Assembly (NCBI GenBank): GCA_964498605.1
Contig: CAZCHK010000048.1
Span: 1 to 17,338, forward strand
DNA: 17,338 nucleotides
Reading direction: 5' to 3'
Origin: JBGQAS01 sp964498605
GTDB taxonomy: Bacteria; Chloroflexota; Anaerolineae; Anaerolineales; Anaerolineaceae
Below the pieces are notes generated by a model. It had not been told where the DNA came from. It worked only from the letters and a program-made list of their open reading frames with translations, and made no database searches. The translations under genes were made by a program, and so were the position numbers. The stretch's first letter is position 1, and every line of letters begins with the position of its first letter. This document shows positions 7,991 to 15,697 of this stretch, piece by piece.

Positions 7991-9328
7991 ATGAAACACA
8001 TTAAGAAGTGGCAGGAACCATTCTATGCCATCGGGGGATTCGGTCCGGGCTTTATGTACCAGCTCATCATCACCTACCTGCTGTACTACTATCGCCCGTC
8101 AGAAGCCAACCTGGCTGCCGGCATGCTGGCGCTGGCCCCGGCTGGCGGTTACGCGCTGGGCATGCTGGTGGCGCGCATCCTGGACGGCGTGGTTGACATC
8201 CCCATCGCCGGCTGGACGGACAACCTGCGCAGCAAATGGGGCCGGCGCAGGCCGCTGATGCTGCTCGGGATCATCCCGGCTGTCATCTTCTTCGTGCTGC
8301 TGTGGTTCCCGCCCGTCACCGGGGCCAACCTGGGTCCCGACGGCTCCCTGCTCAACGCCATCTACGTCGCCGTGATCAGCGTGTTCTACTTTTTCTTCCA
8401 CACGCTCCTCACCGTGCCCTACCTGGCATCCCTTTCCGAGATCGTCACCGATGAAAACTCGCGCGTGCGCGTAGCGTCCTGGCAGACCGTTTTCAACACG
8501 GGCAGCTACGTGCTGGTGTACGTGGTGGTGCCGATGCTCTTCGCCAGGTTCGGCGTACGCGGCGCGGTGCTGATGCTGCTACCGGCCTTCCTGACCTTCA
8601 TCGGTCCGCTGCTGGTCATCAAGGAAGAGCCTACCGACGGCTCCGCCGGCAAACCCGCCGAGAAGCCCGTTTCGCTGTGGGATTCCTTCAAACAGACGCT
8701 CACCAATAAAACTTTCCTCATCTACATCTCGTCCGTTGCCACTTTTTACTTCGGCCTGCAGTTCTTCCTGGGCGGGCTGGCGTTCATGGCGGATGACATG
8801 CTCAAGATCACGCCAACGCAGCTGGGCCTGATGAACGCGGCTGCCTTCGCGCCCGTGCCGGTGATGCTGATCCTGTTCAACCTGATCACAAAAAAATGGG
8901 GCGCAAAAGTTGCCTTCCGCACCGCGCTGCTGGTGTTCGCGGTGGGCATGCTGCTCTTCCCGCTGGGCTGGACGGTGCTGGGCCTGCCCATCCCGCCCCT
9001 GGTGGTGGGGATCATTGCCAGCGGCATCGGCAGCTTCTCCATCGGCGCGTTCTTTACCATCCCCTATGCCTTCCCCTCGCACATTGCCGCGGTGGACGCC
9101 GAGAAGACCGGCAAGGACCGCGCGGGCATGTTCTTCGCCGTGCAGGGCGTGATCAATCAGGTCATGGGCGCGCTGGCCGGTTCAGCCCTGACCCTGCTGC
9201 TCACCTGGAAAACCTACGGCGTGGTGGCCATCGGCCCGGTGGTGGCGCTCACCATGATATTGGCGTTCTTCCTCTTTGCCAAGTACCCCCTGGGGCAGCC
9301 TGCCTCAAAGCCGGTGGCGCAAAAGTAG
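7991..9328 (+). CDS. GPH-family sugar/glycoside:cation symporter (MFS_2)
   Basis: Inner-membrane carrier of 445 residues with about twelve hydrophobic segments. The diagnostic loop of the glycoside-pentoside-hexuronide family lies at residues 62-88: RILDGVVDIPIAGWTDNL, then WGRRRP. Relatives (MelB, XylP, UidB) couple sugar or glucuronide uptake to sodium or protons, so this gene is the best hint that the operon imports a sugar-like compound. GGAGGAGG ends 5 nt before ATG 7991, the strongest ribosome binding site in the operon. The spacer to the preceding amidohydrolase is 39 nt. Exact substrate is not predictable by eye. Confidence 0.92.
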   Translation: MKHIKKWQEPFYAIGGFGPGFMYQLIITYLLYYYRPSEANLAAGMLALAPAGGYALGMLVARILDGVVDIPIAGWTDNLRSKWGRRRPLMLLGIIPAVIFFVLLWFPPVTGANLGPDGSLLNAIYVAVISVFYFFFHTLLTVPYLASLSEIVTDENSRVRVASWQTVFNTGSYVLVYVVVPMLFARFGVRGAVLMLLPAFLTFIGPLLVIKEEPTDGSAGKPAEKPVSLWDSFKQTLTNKTFLIYISSVATFYFGLQFFLGGLAFMADDMLKITPTQLGLMNAAAFAPVPVMLILFNLITKKWGAKVAFRTALLVFAVGMLLFPLGWTVLGLPIPPLVVGIIASGIGSFSIGAFFTIPYAFPSHIAAVDAEKTGKDRAGMFFAVQGVINQVMGALAGSALTLLLTWKTYGVVAIGPVVALTMILAFFLFAKYPLGQPASKPVAQK

Positions 9329-9346
9329 GAAGCGTTTCTTTCCAAG

Positions 9347-9411
9347 CCTGAACCTGCTGTCTGCTGCGGAAGATTACCCTGGAAAAAACGCGGCGTGATG
9401 GCAGGTTCAGG
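9347..9411 (+). promoter_or_regulatory. 11-bp inverted repeat enclosing 43 nt before the UroD-like gene
   Basis: CCTGAACCTGC (9347-9357) and GCAGGTTCAGG (9401-9411) are perfect complements; AA/TT pairs continue beyond one mismatch. The right arm lies just before the UroD-like start at 9426 and contains the only purine-rich stretch that could act as ribosome binding site. The stem could thus limit translation of that gene or mark mRNA processing. No T-run follows, so it is not an intrinsic terminator. Confidence 0.5.
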
Positions 9412-9425
9412 GTTTGCATAAAGCC

Positions 9426-10610
9426 ATGACCTCTCCAATGACCTCCCGCCAGCGCATGCTGGCTGCCCTCGCCTGCCAGGAGCCGGATCACGTCCCCTGC
9501 TCGTTCATGCTGTTCAAAGGTCTGCATGAGCGCAGCAGCAGCTACCTGGATTTTGTCCAGAAACAGCTGGATATGGGGCTGGACGCGTACGTGCAGCTGC
9601 CGGCGAGAGCGCCGCGGGTGGTGAACGACCATTACAACCTGCACGGGCTGCCGGTGCACCCCGATCCGCGCGTGAGCATCCGCGAGTGGAAAATATCGAT
9701 AGCCGGTGAGCATCCCATTCTCGTCAAGGAATACCACACCCCGGCGGGTGTACTGCGCGCTGAAGTGAGGAAAACACCGGATTGGCGCTGGGGCGACCAT
9801 GTGCCCTTCCTGGACGATTACATCGAGCCGCGCTCGCGCAAGTTCCTGGTGGAAAGCATGGCGGACCTGGAAGCGCTGCGCTATTTACTGGTGCCGCCCA
9901 CACCGGAAGAGGCAGCATGCTTTCGCGAAGAAGCACAACCCTGCCTGGACCTCGCCAGTGAAAAGGGTTTGCTCGTGGCGGGCGGCTGGGGGGTAGGCGC
10001 GGATACGCTGGGCTGGCTGACCGGGCTGATGAACGGCATCCTGCTCACGCGGCGGCAGCCGGAATTGATCACGGCGCTGCTGGGAATGGTGGCGGAGTGG
10101 AACCGCGCGCGCATGCAGTTGGTGCTGGAGGCAGGCATTGACCTGTACATCAAGCGCGCCTGGTACGAGAACTGCGACTTCTGGAACCCGGCCAACTGGC
10201 GCAAATTCATTCTGCCGATCCTGCAGCGGGACGCCGCGCTGGCTCACGAGCATGGCGCAAAATTCGGCTATATCCTCACCTCCAGCGCCATGCCGCTGAT
10301 CGGGATGATCATCGAGGCGGGAGTGGACGCGCTGATCGGGGTGGATCCGCGCGAGTACGACCTGGCGCGCGCGGCGGAAATGGCGCAGCACGGCAGGTTG
10401 TGCCTGTGGGGCGGCGTGAACGGACATGTGACGGTGGAACGCGGCACAGCCGAAGAGGTGGTGCGGGAAGCGAGATCCAGCCTGGAGACGATGCGGGGCA
10501 AGCCTGGCTTCGTCCTTTCACCGGTGGACAACATCAGGGAATGGGGCGGGGAGGTAGTGGCAAACGTACACGCGCTGATCAGCGCGTGGAAAAGCTCGCT
10601 GACGGATTGA
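9426..10610 (+). CDS. Divergent uroporphyrinogen decarboxylase-family protein
   Basis: TIM-barrel protein of 394 residues in the UroD/MtaA superfamily, recognised by the start MTSRQRMLAALACQEPDHVP, the central PLIGMIIEAGVDALIGVDP (290-308) and the tail GTAEEVVREARSSL with SPVDNIREWG. It is not HemE: the RQAGR substrate loop is missing. Nor does it look like a cobamide:CoM methyltransferase: residues 277-290, where HxCG is expected, have neither His nor Cys, and the late cysteine is also absent. The reaction is unknown. As last gene of the ROK/amidohydrolase/GPH cluster it probably acts on the same substrate. ATG 9426 was chosen; TTG 9414 and ATG 9438 are in frame and also possible, and none has a strong ribosome binding site. 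Confidence 0.82.
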   Translation: MTSPMTSRQRMLAALACQEPDHVPCSFMLFKGLHERSSSYLDFVQKQLDMGLDAYVQLPARAPRVVNDHYNLHGLPVHPDPRVSIREWKISIAGEHPILVKEYHTPAGVLRAEVRKTPDWRWGDHVPFLDDYIEPRSRKFLVESMADLEALRYLLVPPTPEEAACFREEAQPCLDLASEKGLLVAGGWGVGADTLGWLTGLMNGILLTRRQPELITALLGMVAEWNRARMQLVLEAGIDLYIKRAWYENCDFWNPANWRKFILPILQRDAALAHEHGAKFGYILTSSAMPLIGMIIEAGVDALIGVDPREYDLARAAEMAQHGRLCLWGGVNGHVTVERGTAEEVVREARSSLETMRGKPGFVLSPVDNIREWGGEVVANVHALISAWKSSLTD

Positions 10611-10620
10611 TAAATATCGT

Positions 10621-10636
10621 ATTGAGGTTTCTCAAT
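10621..10636 (+). other. Small hairpin after the UroD-like gene
   Basis: ATTGAG-GTTT-CTCAAT forms a 6-bp stem 10 nt after the stop codon. It is AT-rich and without a following T-run, so at most a weak operon end signal. Confidence 0.25.
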
Positions 10637-10711
10637 GTCACTTAAGGATGACCTCCGTAAGGACATCTCACTTACATTCATGGCCTCAGGTGAGAAATTC
10701 CAAAAACAGCC

Positions 10712-10766
10712 TTGATGAAATTTTCCGGTCTTTTTTGATATCATTGTATTGAATGAAATTTTTCCG
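10712..10766 (+). promoter_or_regulatory. Direct repeats and palindrome upstream of the LVIVD gene
   Basis: ATGAAATTTTCCG (10715-10727) recurs as ATGAAATTTTTCCG (10753-10766), 38 bp apart, with the perfect palindrome TGATATCA (10736-10743) between them. TTGATG (10712-10717) may be a -35 box, but no convincing -10 matches it. The arrangement suggests binding of a dimeric regulator near the promoter; this is inference. Confidence 0.35.
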
Positions 10767-10781
10767 TTTCTGGAGTTTCGA

Positions 10782-13700
10782 ATGAACAAAAAATGGCTGA
10801 ATTTGATCATAGTTCAGTTGCTGAGCATTTCATTGATCATCACCGTACTCGTTCCTCCTGGTAGCGTGAACGCGGCAGATGAATGGATACTCATCGGGCA
10901 GATTGGAGGCAGCACGCAGGCCGCGGCGGTTCTGGGACGTACGGTTTTTGCGGGAATCGGGCTGAAGATGAACATCGTCAGGTTTTCCGATCCGGGAAAC
11001 CCGGTTTTGATAGGTTCAACACCGCCTTTTACGGATTTTGTAACAGACATCGCCGTTTTTGGTTCACGCGCCGTTGTGGCAGCCGGCCAGGCGGGGGTAA
11101 GTCAGGTGGATGTACACGACCCCACCAAACCGGAGGTCCTGGGAACCTGGAGTTCTGCAGGATTTGCCGAGTCAGTTGCCTTGCATGGCAACCTGGCTGT
11201 ACTCGCGGATGGCCCATTGGGATTAAGGCTGGTAGATTTCTCGACACCTTCAGCTCCTCTTGAAGTCGGTTCTGCTTACCCTTTGAATTATGCGTTTGAT
11301 GTTGCCCTGGCTGGCAGTTATGCTTTCATCGCTGCCGGGGATTCCGGGCTGCTGGTTGCAGATATTTCCGACCCGGCACACCCGAAAGAAGTGGGGAGCC
11401 TGGATACCCCTGGATATGCCTATGGAGTTGTGATCAAGAATACGATCGCCTATGTCGCTGATGCCTGGTCGGGTATCGAAACAGTGGATATCTCCACACC
11501 GGAAAAACCGGTTTTGCTTGACAATACTCCTTGTGATGGTTGGTCACTCTCGGTGGCGGTTGGGAAAGGTTTGCTTTACAGCGGCAACGGCGGCATGGGA
11601 GTTCAAGCCTTCGACTTAAGCAACCCAGAGTCACCAAAAGTGGCTGGAGCTTACAACGAGGGCGGATCTGCCCGCCAGGTCGCGTCAGCGGGCTCATACC
11701 TTTTTGTGGCTGACACGTTGAAGGGAATTCGCATGATTGATGCGTCAGATCCGGAAGCGCTGACGCAACAAGGAATCTACAGTGTGCTGCCCTACGCACG
11801 GCGGGCAACCCTGAACGGCAATTACTTGTATGCGGCCTCGGGAACGGATGGGGCCATGTACGTGATCAACGTGGAAGACCCGGCCAATCCTTACCAGGTG
11901 AGCAAATTTCAGGCGGACGGCAATGCCTCGGACGTGGTAATCAATGGCCAATCGGCATTTTTGACTACTTTTATGGACTCGTCCAATTACTTGATCGCGA
12001 TTGATATCCAGGACCCTGCTGACCTGAAATTGCTAATGGAAGTACCATTAGGCTCCGTCACGCCCATGAACGCGGCTCCGCGTGAAGCAGCCATCCAGAA
12101 TAACGCGATTTTTGTGGCGGATGAGTTCGGGCTGCGTATCTTTGACATCAGCGACCCGGCGAATATCCATCAATTTGGTCAAATTGAAACCTATTCCGGT
12201 GGAGATGTTTCTGTGGGTATCGTCGTTAATGGAGAGTATGCTTATCTGGCAGCCAGCAGCCGAGGAGTAAAGGTGATCGATGTGTCTGATCTTCAAAATC
12301 CGAAAGAAGTGAGCCACTTCGGTCAGACTGCAGGCTCACTGGCTTTGAGCAGTAGCAGCACGCTGTACATTGGTGAATATGGCAGCGGCGTACAGGTGGC
12401 CTCCCTTGGTTCAGGCGGAACGGCCTTGAGCCGGTTGGGTTCTTATCCGAGTATCGGCCAGGTTGAAGATGTAGCAATATCGGGCACAACACTCTTTGCC
12501 AACGAAGGAATAGCTGGAATCCAGGTTTTGGATGTAAGCAATCCGGCAAAAATCACCCAGACCCAGGTGCTGGAAACTCCTGGTTACGCCTGGAACTCGG
12601 AGGTGGATGGAAATTTAATGTATGAATCGGATGGAAACGGAGGACTATTGATTTTTGCCAAGGGGGGTGTCACTTCTTCCGCTTCGTCTGCGGCTGGTAC
12701 TTATCGCACAACCTCAAAAACAACAAGTCTCCCTTCCAGTAACAACATACCAAATTTCCCCCCGGAGCCGCAGAAGGTTCAATCCACGGATGTCTGCACA
12801 GTAACCACTGACAGTTTTTCTGGCTCCGGCAGCCTTTTTGAATGTATCGAAAGAATCCAGGCGGGTGGAACGATCAACTTTGACACGCGAGTGTTCCCGC
12901 CAGCCCAGCCTGGCAGGATCGTTCTTCAGGGAGACCTGCCCCAATTAACGACCGGGGCAATCACGATTGATGCCAGCAACGCGGGTGTGATATTGGATGG
13001 CAACCAGATGGTTGCCTGGGGATTGGTGATTGGGTCCTCTTACAACACGGTGAAGGGATTACAGTTCACCAACTTTACAAATGGCGGTCTACAAATTGGT
13101 TTTCCAAGTTCGTACAATGTCATTGGTGGTGATCATACCATCGGGGACGGTCCCAGCGGGGAGGGAAATGTCTTTTATGGCAACTTTGTCGGGATCGGGT
13201 TAGGTTACTGCCATCATAATACCATCAAGGGGAACTTCATAGGTACCTTGGCGGGAGGCACACAGGCTGGACCTTATACCGAACAGGGAATTTCAATCGG
13301 TAATTATGCAACCGATAACTATATTGGCGGTAAAAGCGTTGGTGAGAAGAACATTATCAGCGGTAATAACCGCGGAGTGGACCTGGCTTCCAACACCTCG
13401 ACGCATAACACGGTGGCGGGCAATTACATCGGCACGGATGTCACCGGGACGAAAGCGATCCCCAACTATGATTTTGCGGTCATACTGGAAGTCGGAACCC
13501 GTTTCAATACAATTGGCGGAACAACCAGCGAAGAAAGGAACATCATCAGTGGCAATAATGGATTTGGTCTGACGATTTCGGACGATGACACCACTGAGAA
13601 CTCCGTGATCGGCAACTATATCGGTCTGGATGTGACCGGCACAAAAGCACTGCCCAATAAATCGGGTGTCAGCATCTATTCAGCCCAATACAACCGCATT

Positions 13701-14396
13701 GGCGGTACTATCCCGGGCGAGAGCAATTTGATCAGCGGCAACCTGGAAAAAGCGCTGGCAATTTACGGGATGGGGCGGCTCAACGCCGTTGTCCTGGGCA
13801 ATATCATCGGTCTGGATGTAAACGGAAAATTGCTGCCGAATGGCAATGGGATCTACGCGTACGGAGGGTCACACGCATTCATAGGCGGGCTGAGTGATGG
13901 AGGAGGTAACAAAATCAATGGTGGTGATTTTGGCATCAGCTTTGAATTTCCTGCCGCTAACTTCAACTGGATGGCTGGAAACGCCATTCAAAGTCAGAAC
14001 GGCATTCTGATCAACAACGGCGCTTTCCATATCTTCGCCGTGAAAAATGACGCAACGAATTCAGCTGAAGGTATCCTGGTCAATGTCGGGGATTTCAACT
14101 CTTTGCGCGGCAACCTGGGCAGCCTCTCGCTTGGACAGGACGCCAACCAGAGCCTGGCCGCACCCATCCTGAAATCGGTCACCCCATCAGCATTAAGCGG
14201 TACAGCAGCGCCTTTCGAAACAATTGACCTCTTTGTGAAAGCTGGTGAAGGGATGGCTTACCTGGGCGCGGTCACGGCGGATCCGTCCGGTAATTTTTCT
14301 TTTTTAGGCAAAATTGAAGGCAATCAAGTCATCGCTACCGCAACGGATATATATGGAAACACATCCGGCTTTTCAGATCCGTTGACGGTTAATTAA
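10782..14396 (+). CDS. Secreted LVIVD beta-propeller / parallel beta-helix protein
   Basis: A 1204-residue exported protein of unknown role. ATG 10782 follows TGGAG by 7 nt; the frame also runs back to a TTG at 10749. Residues 1-31 form a Sec signal peptide (KK, hydrophobic core, VNA cleavage site before Ala32). Residues 33-628 hold about 14 LVIVD-type repeats of roughly 43 residues (for example LLVADISDPAHPKEVG, RIFDISDPANIHQFG), enough for two seven-bladed propellers. A Ser/Thr-rich linker (628-672) leads to a segment starting CTVTTDSFSGSGSLFECI, then a parallel beta-helix (about 740-1070) with repeats such as GNYIGTDVTGTKAIPN. The end is an Ig-like region closing ATATDIYGNTSGFSDPLTVN. No anchor or sorting signal is seen, so it is probably released or held non-covalently. 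Binding to polysaccharide or other surface ligands is plausible but unproven. GC appears lower than in the operon before it. Confidence 0.88.
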   Translation: MNKKWLNLIIVQLLSISLIITVLVPPGSVNAADEWILIGQIGGSTQAAAVLGRTVFAGIGLKMNIVRFSDPGNPVLIGSTPPFTDFVTDIAVFGSRAVVAAGQAGVSQVDVHDPTKPEVLGTWSSAGFAESVALHGNLAVLADGPLGLRLVDFSTPSAPLEVGSAYPLNYAFDVALAGSYAFIAAGDSGLLVADISDPAHPKEVGSLDTPGYAYGVVIKNTIAYVADAWSGIETVDISTPEKPVLLDNTPCDGWSLSVAVGKGLLYSGNGGMGVQAFDLSNPESPKVAGAYNEGGSARQVASAGSYLFVADTLKGIRMIDASDPEALTQQGIYSVLPYARRATLNGNYLYAASGTDGAMYVINVEDPANPYQVSKFQADGNASDVVINGQSAFLTTFMDSSNYLIAIDIQDPADLKLLMEVPLGSVTPMNAAPREAAIQNNAIFVADEFGLRIFDISDPANIHQFGQIETYSGGDVSVGIVVNGEYAYLAASSRGVKVIDVSDLQNPKEVSHFGQTAGSLALSSSSTLYIGEYGSGVQVASLGSGGTALSRLGSYPSIGQVEDVAISGTTLFANEGIAGIQVLDVSNPAKITQTQVLETPGYAWNSEVDGNLMYESDGNGGLLIFAKGGVTSSASSAAGTYRTTSKTTSLPSSNNIPNFPPEPQKVQSTDVCTVTTDSFSGSGSLFECIERIQAGGTINFDTRVFPPAQPGRIVLQGDLPQLTTGAITIDASNAGVILDGNQMVAWGLVIGSSYNTVKGLQFTNFTNGGLQIGFPSSYNVIGGDHTIGDGPSGEGNVFYGNFVGIGLGYCHHNTIKGNFIGTLAGGTQAGPYTEQGISIGNYATDNYIGGKSVGEKNIISGNNRGVDLASNTSTHNTVAGNYIGTDVTGTKAIPNYDFAVILEVGTRFNTIGGTTSEERNIISGNNGFGLTISDDDTTENSVIGNYIGLDVTGTKALPNKSGVSIYSAQYNRIGGTIPGESNLISGNLEKALAIYGMGRLNAVVLGNIIGLDVNGKLLPNGNGIYAYGGSHAFIGGLSDGGGNKINGGDFGISFEFPAANFNWMAGNAIQSQNGILINNGAFHIFAVKNDATNSAEGILVNVGDFNSLRGNLGSLSLGQDANQSLAAPILKSVTPSALSGTAAPFETIDLFVKAGEGMAYLGAVTADPSGNFSFLGKIEGNQVIATATDIYGNTSGFSDPLTVN
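13230..13835 (+). repeat. Coding tandem repeats of the beta-helix (about 189-bp period)
   Basis: Related segments begin at 13230, 13419, 13611 and 13797, coding for GNFIGT, GNYIGTDVTGTKAIPN, GNYIGLDVTGTKALPN and GNIIGLDVNG. Spacing is 189, 192 and 186 bp (63, 64 and 62 codons), each unit representing about three helix turns. Between them recur IGG...E.N.ISGN blocks. Copies two and three are the most alike at DNA level. Confidence 0.75.
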
Positions 14397-14643
14397 TTTC
14401 TCTCAAGCTTCTTGAGCATTGACAAGAGGCTGTGGACAGAACAAGCTGACCTGCTGAAACCTGATGCATCATGAAGGTGTGAGCAGATCAGATGTGGCAG
14501 GCTGGGCGTTCCCTGAGGAAACAATAACGGATTGCCTGCAGAATGCGCAGTGTGTAATCGCCCCCCTGCGGCCTTCACGAAACGCGACAGGTTGTGTCGA
14601 GGGGGCAGAAGGTTATCACCCTTAAAGATCGTTTCGAAAGTGC
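14397..14643. other. Convergent intergenic spacer
   Basis: A 247-bp gap lies between the ends of the LVIVD gene and the CPBP protease gene. CTCAAG-CTT-CTTGAG (14402-14416) is a perfect small hairpin just after the LVIVD stop, and CGACA-GGTTG-TGTCG (14585-14599) is a weaker one. Neither has a T-run on either strand. Open frames here (for example a 54-codon one from about 14464) lack ribosome binding sites and recognisable similarity, so no gene is called. Confidence 0.4.
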
Positions 14644-15567
14644 CTACCCCCCGGCTCGGGCAACGGAGTTCATCGCCATAAAGGCATAAACCGGGATATC
14701 CACGATAAAGTGGATGAACCATGCCCAGCCGATACCCTCCGTCTCGAGCATGCTCTTGGCGAATATGTAGCCCAGAAAGCCGGTTTCAATTACCCAGATG
14801 ATGCCCGCCGGGAAACTGTCATAGTGCAGCAAGCCGAAATACAGCGCAGTTAAAAAGAGGGCATTCTGTCTGCCGATGGCCTGGTGCACGGTGGCGAGCA
14901 TGGGAACGCGGATGCCGACCTCCTCGCCGAACGCATTCAGGGCGGCAAAAAGGATGAAAAAGGGCAGCCAGGGCAGTGTTCTGAGCAGCACGGCGCCCGT
15001 GGGTGGATTGGAGAGAGTCAGAAAGAGCAGCAGTCCGGCAGTGGCGCTGATGGTGAAGACGGCGCCGAACCTGCGCCAGACTGACTCGCTCTTCATCCCC
15101 AGCCAGCGCACCGCCTGCACCCGGGCGTTCAGGTCGCCTGCTCGCAGGAAGAACTGGCGCGCGCGGTAGCCCAGCGCCAGCAGGGCGGCGATCATCACGC
15201 CGGCCAGCAGCACATTCAACAGGCGGATTCCGCCGATGCCGACCACCCAGGCCAGATCGCCGAAGCGGCTCCAGAAATTCCAGCCGTAAGATGTGGCAAT
15301 CAGCAGGTGAGCCGGGGCAAGCAGCAGCAGGATCAGGAAGTACCTCCAGAGAGGCGTCAGGGGTCGCCATAACAAAGCCAGGACGATCATCACCGCCAGA
15401 AAGCCGGCTTTCATGCCCAGTAAGACGATATCGGGCACCTTGCCCTGCAGCGTCAGCAGCACCGCGTTGGGAAGATTAGAGACAAGAAGCGTGACGACCC
15501 AGGCAAACGCGACCAGCAAGGTGGCCGGTTTTTGAGCCTGGAGAGCAGGAAAAGCATTTTTCCGCAT
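14644..15567 (-). CDS. CPBP-family intramembrane metalloprotease
   Basis: A membrane protein of 307 residues with about eight hydrophobic segments and all three motifs of the CPBP (Abi/CaaX protease-like) family: EExxxR at Glu215-Glu216...Arg220 (FGEEVGIR), FxxxH at Phe244...His248 (FGLLH) and HxxxD at His286...Asp290. These residues form the membrane-embedded active site. Bacterial members are linked to protein processing, bacteriocin self-immunity or unknown roles; nothing nearby points to a specific one. ATG 15567 has AGAGG at a 5-nt spacing; the upstream in-frame ATG 15597 has no ribosome binding site and lies next to a TATAAA that may be the -10 box. The DUF4256 gene upstream is on the same strand, 130 nt away. 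Confidence 0.9.
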   Translation of the reverse strand: MRKNAFPALQAQKPATLLVAFAWVVTLLVSNLPNAVLLTLQGKVPDIVLLGMKAGFLAVMIVLALLWRPLTPLWRYFLILLLLAPAHLLIATSYGWNFWSRFGDLAWVVGIGGIRLLNVLLAGVMIAALLALGYRARQFFLRAGDLNARVQAVRWLGMKSESVWRRFGAVFTISATAGLLLFLTLSNPPTGAVLLRTLPWLPFFILFAALNAFGEEVGIRVPMLATVHQAIGRQNALFLTALYFGLLHYDSFPAGIIWVIETGFLGYIFAKSMLETEGIGWAWFIHFIVDIPVYAFMAMNSVARAGG

Positions 15568-15641
15568 GGGGCACCTCTGTGTTGAAAATCTTAGCATTCA
15601 TTTTATATCCAAGCCCAAACCTGCGTTCAGGCTCAGGTCCA

Positions 15642-15679
15642 GCAGGATGATTAGTCCTGCCGCGCCGGGGCAGCGCGGC
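15642..15679 (-). other. Two abutting perfect hairpins behind the DUF4256 gene
   Basis: On the plus strand GCAGGA-TGATTAG-TCCTGC (15642-15660) adjoins GCCGCGC-CGGGGCA-GCGCGGC (15659-15679), sharing two bases. Both have perfect stems, of 6 and 7 bp. They follow the DUF4256 stop (15698) and precede the CPBP start. No T-run is present, so a Rho-independent terminator is unlikely; mRNA stabilisation or attenuation is possible. Confidence 0.45.
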
Positions 15680-15697
15680 CTGCACGAGACGCCTGGT

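Noticed and set aside
10268..10810. 180-codon minus-strand open frame crossing into the LVIVD gene spacer
   Set aside because: Mostly antisense to the UroD-like gene, with no start signal and no family resemblance.
13230..13835. Regular repeats as a CRISPR-like array
   Set aside because: Units are in frame, encode beta-helix coils, diverge at third positions and have a period near 189 bp, unlike repeat-spacer units.
14402..14416. CTCAAG-CTT-CTTGAG as terminator of the LVIVD gene
   Set aside because: The stem is short and no T-run follows on either strand.
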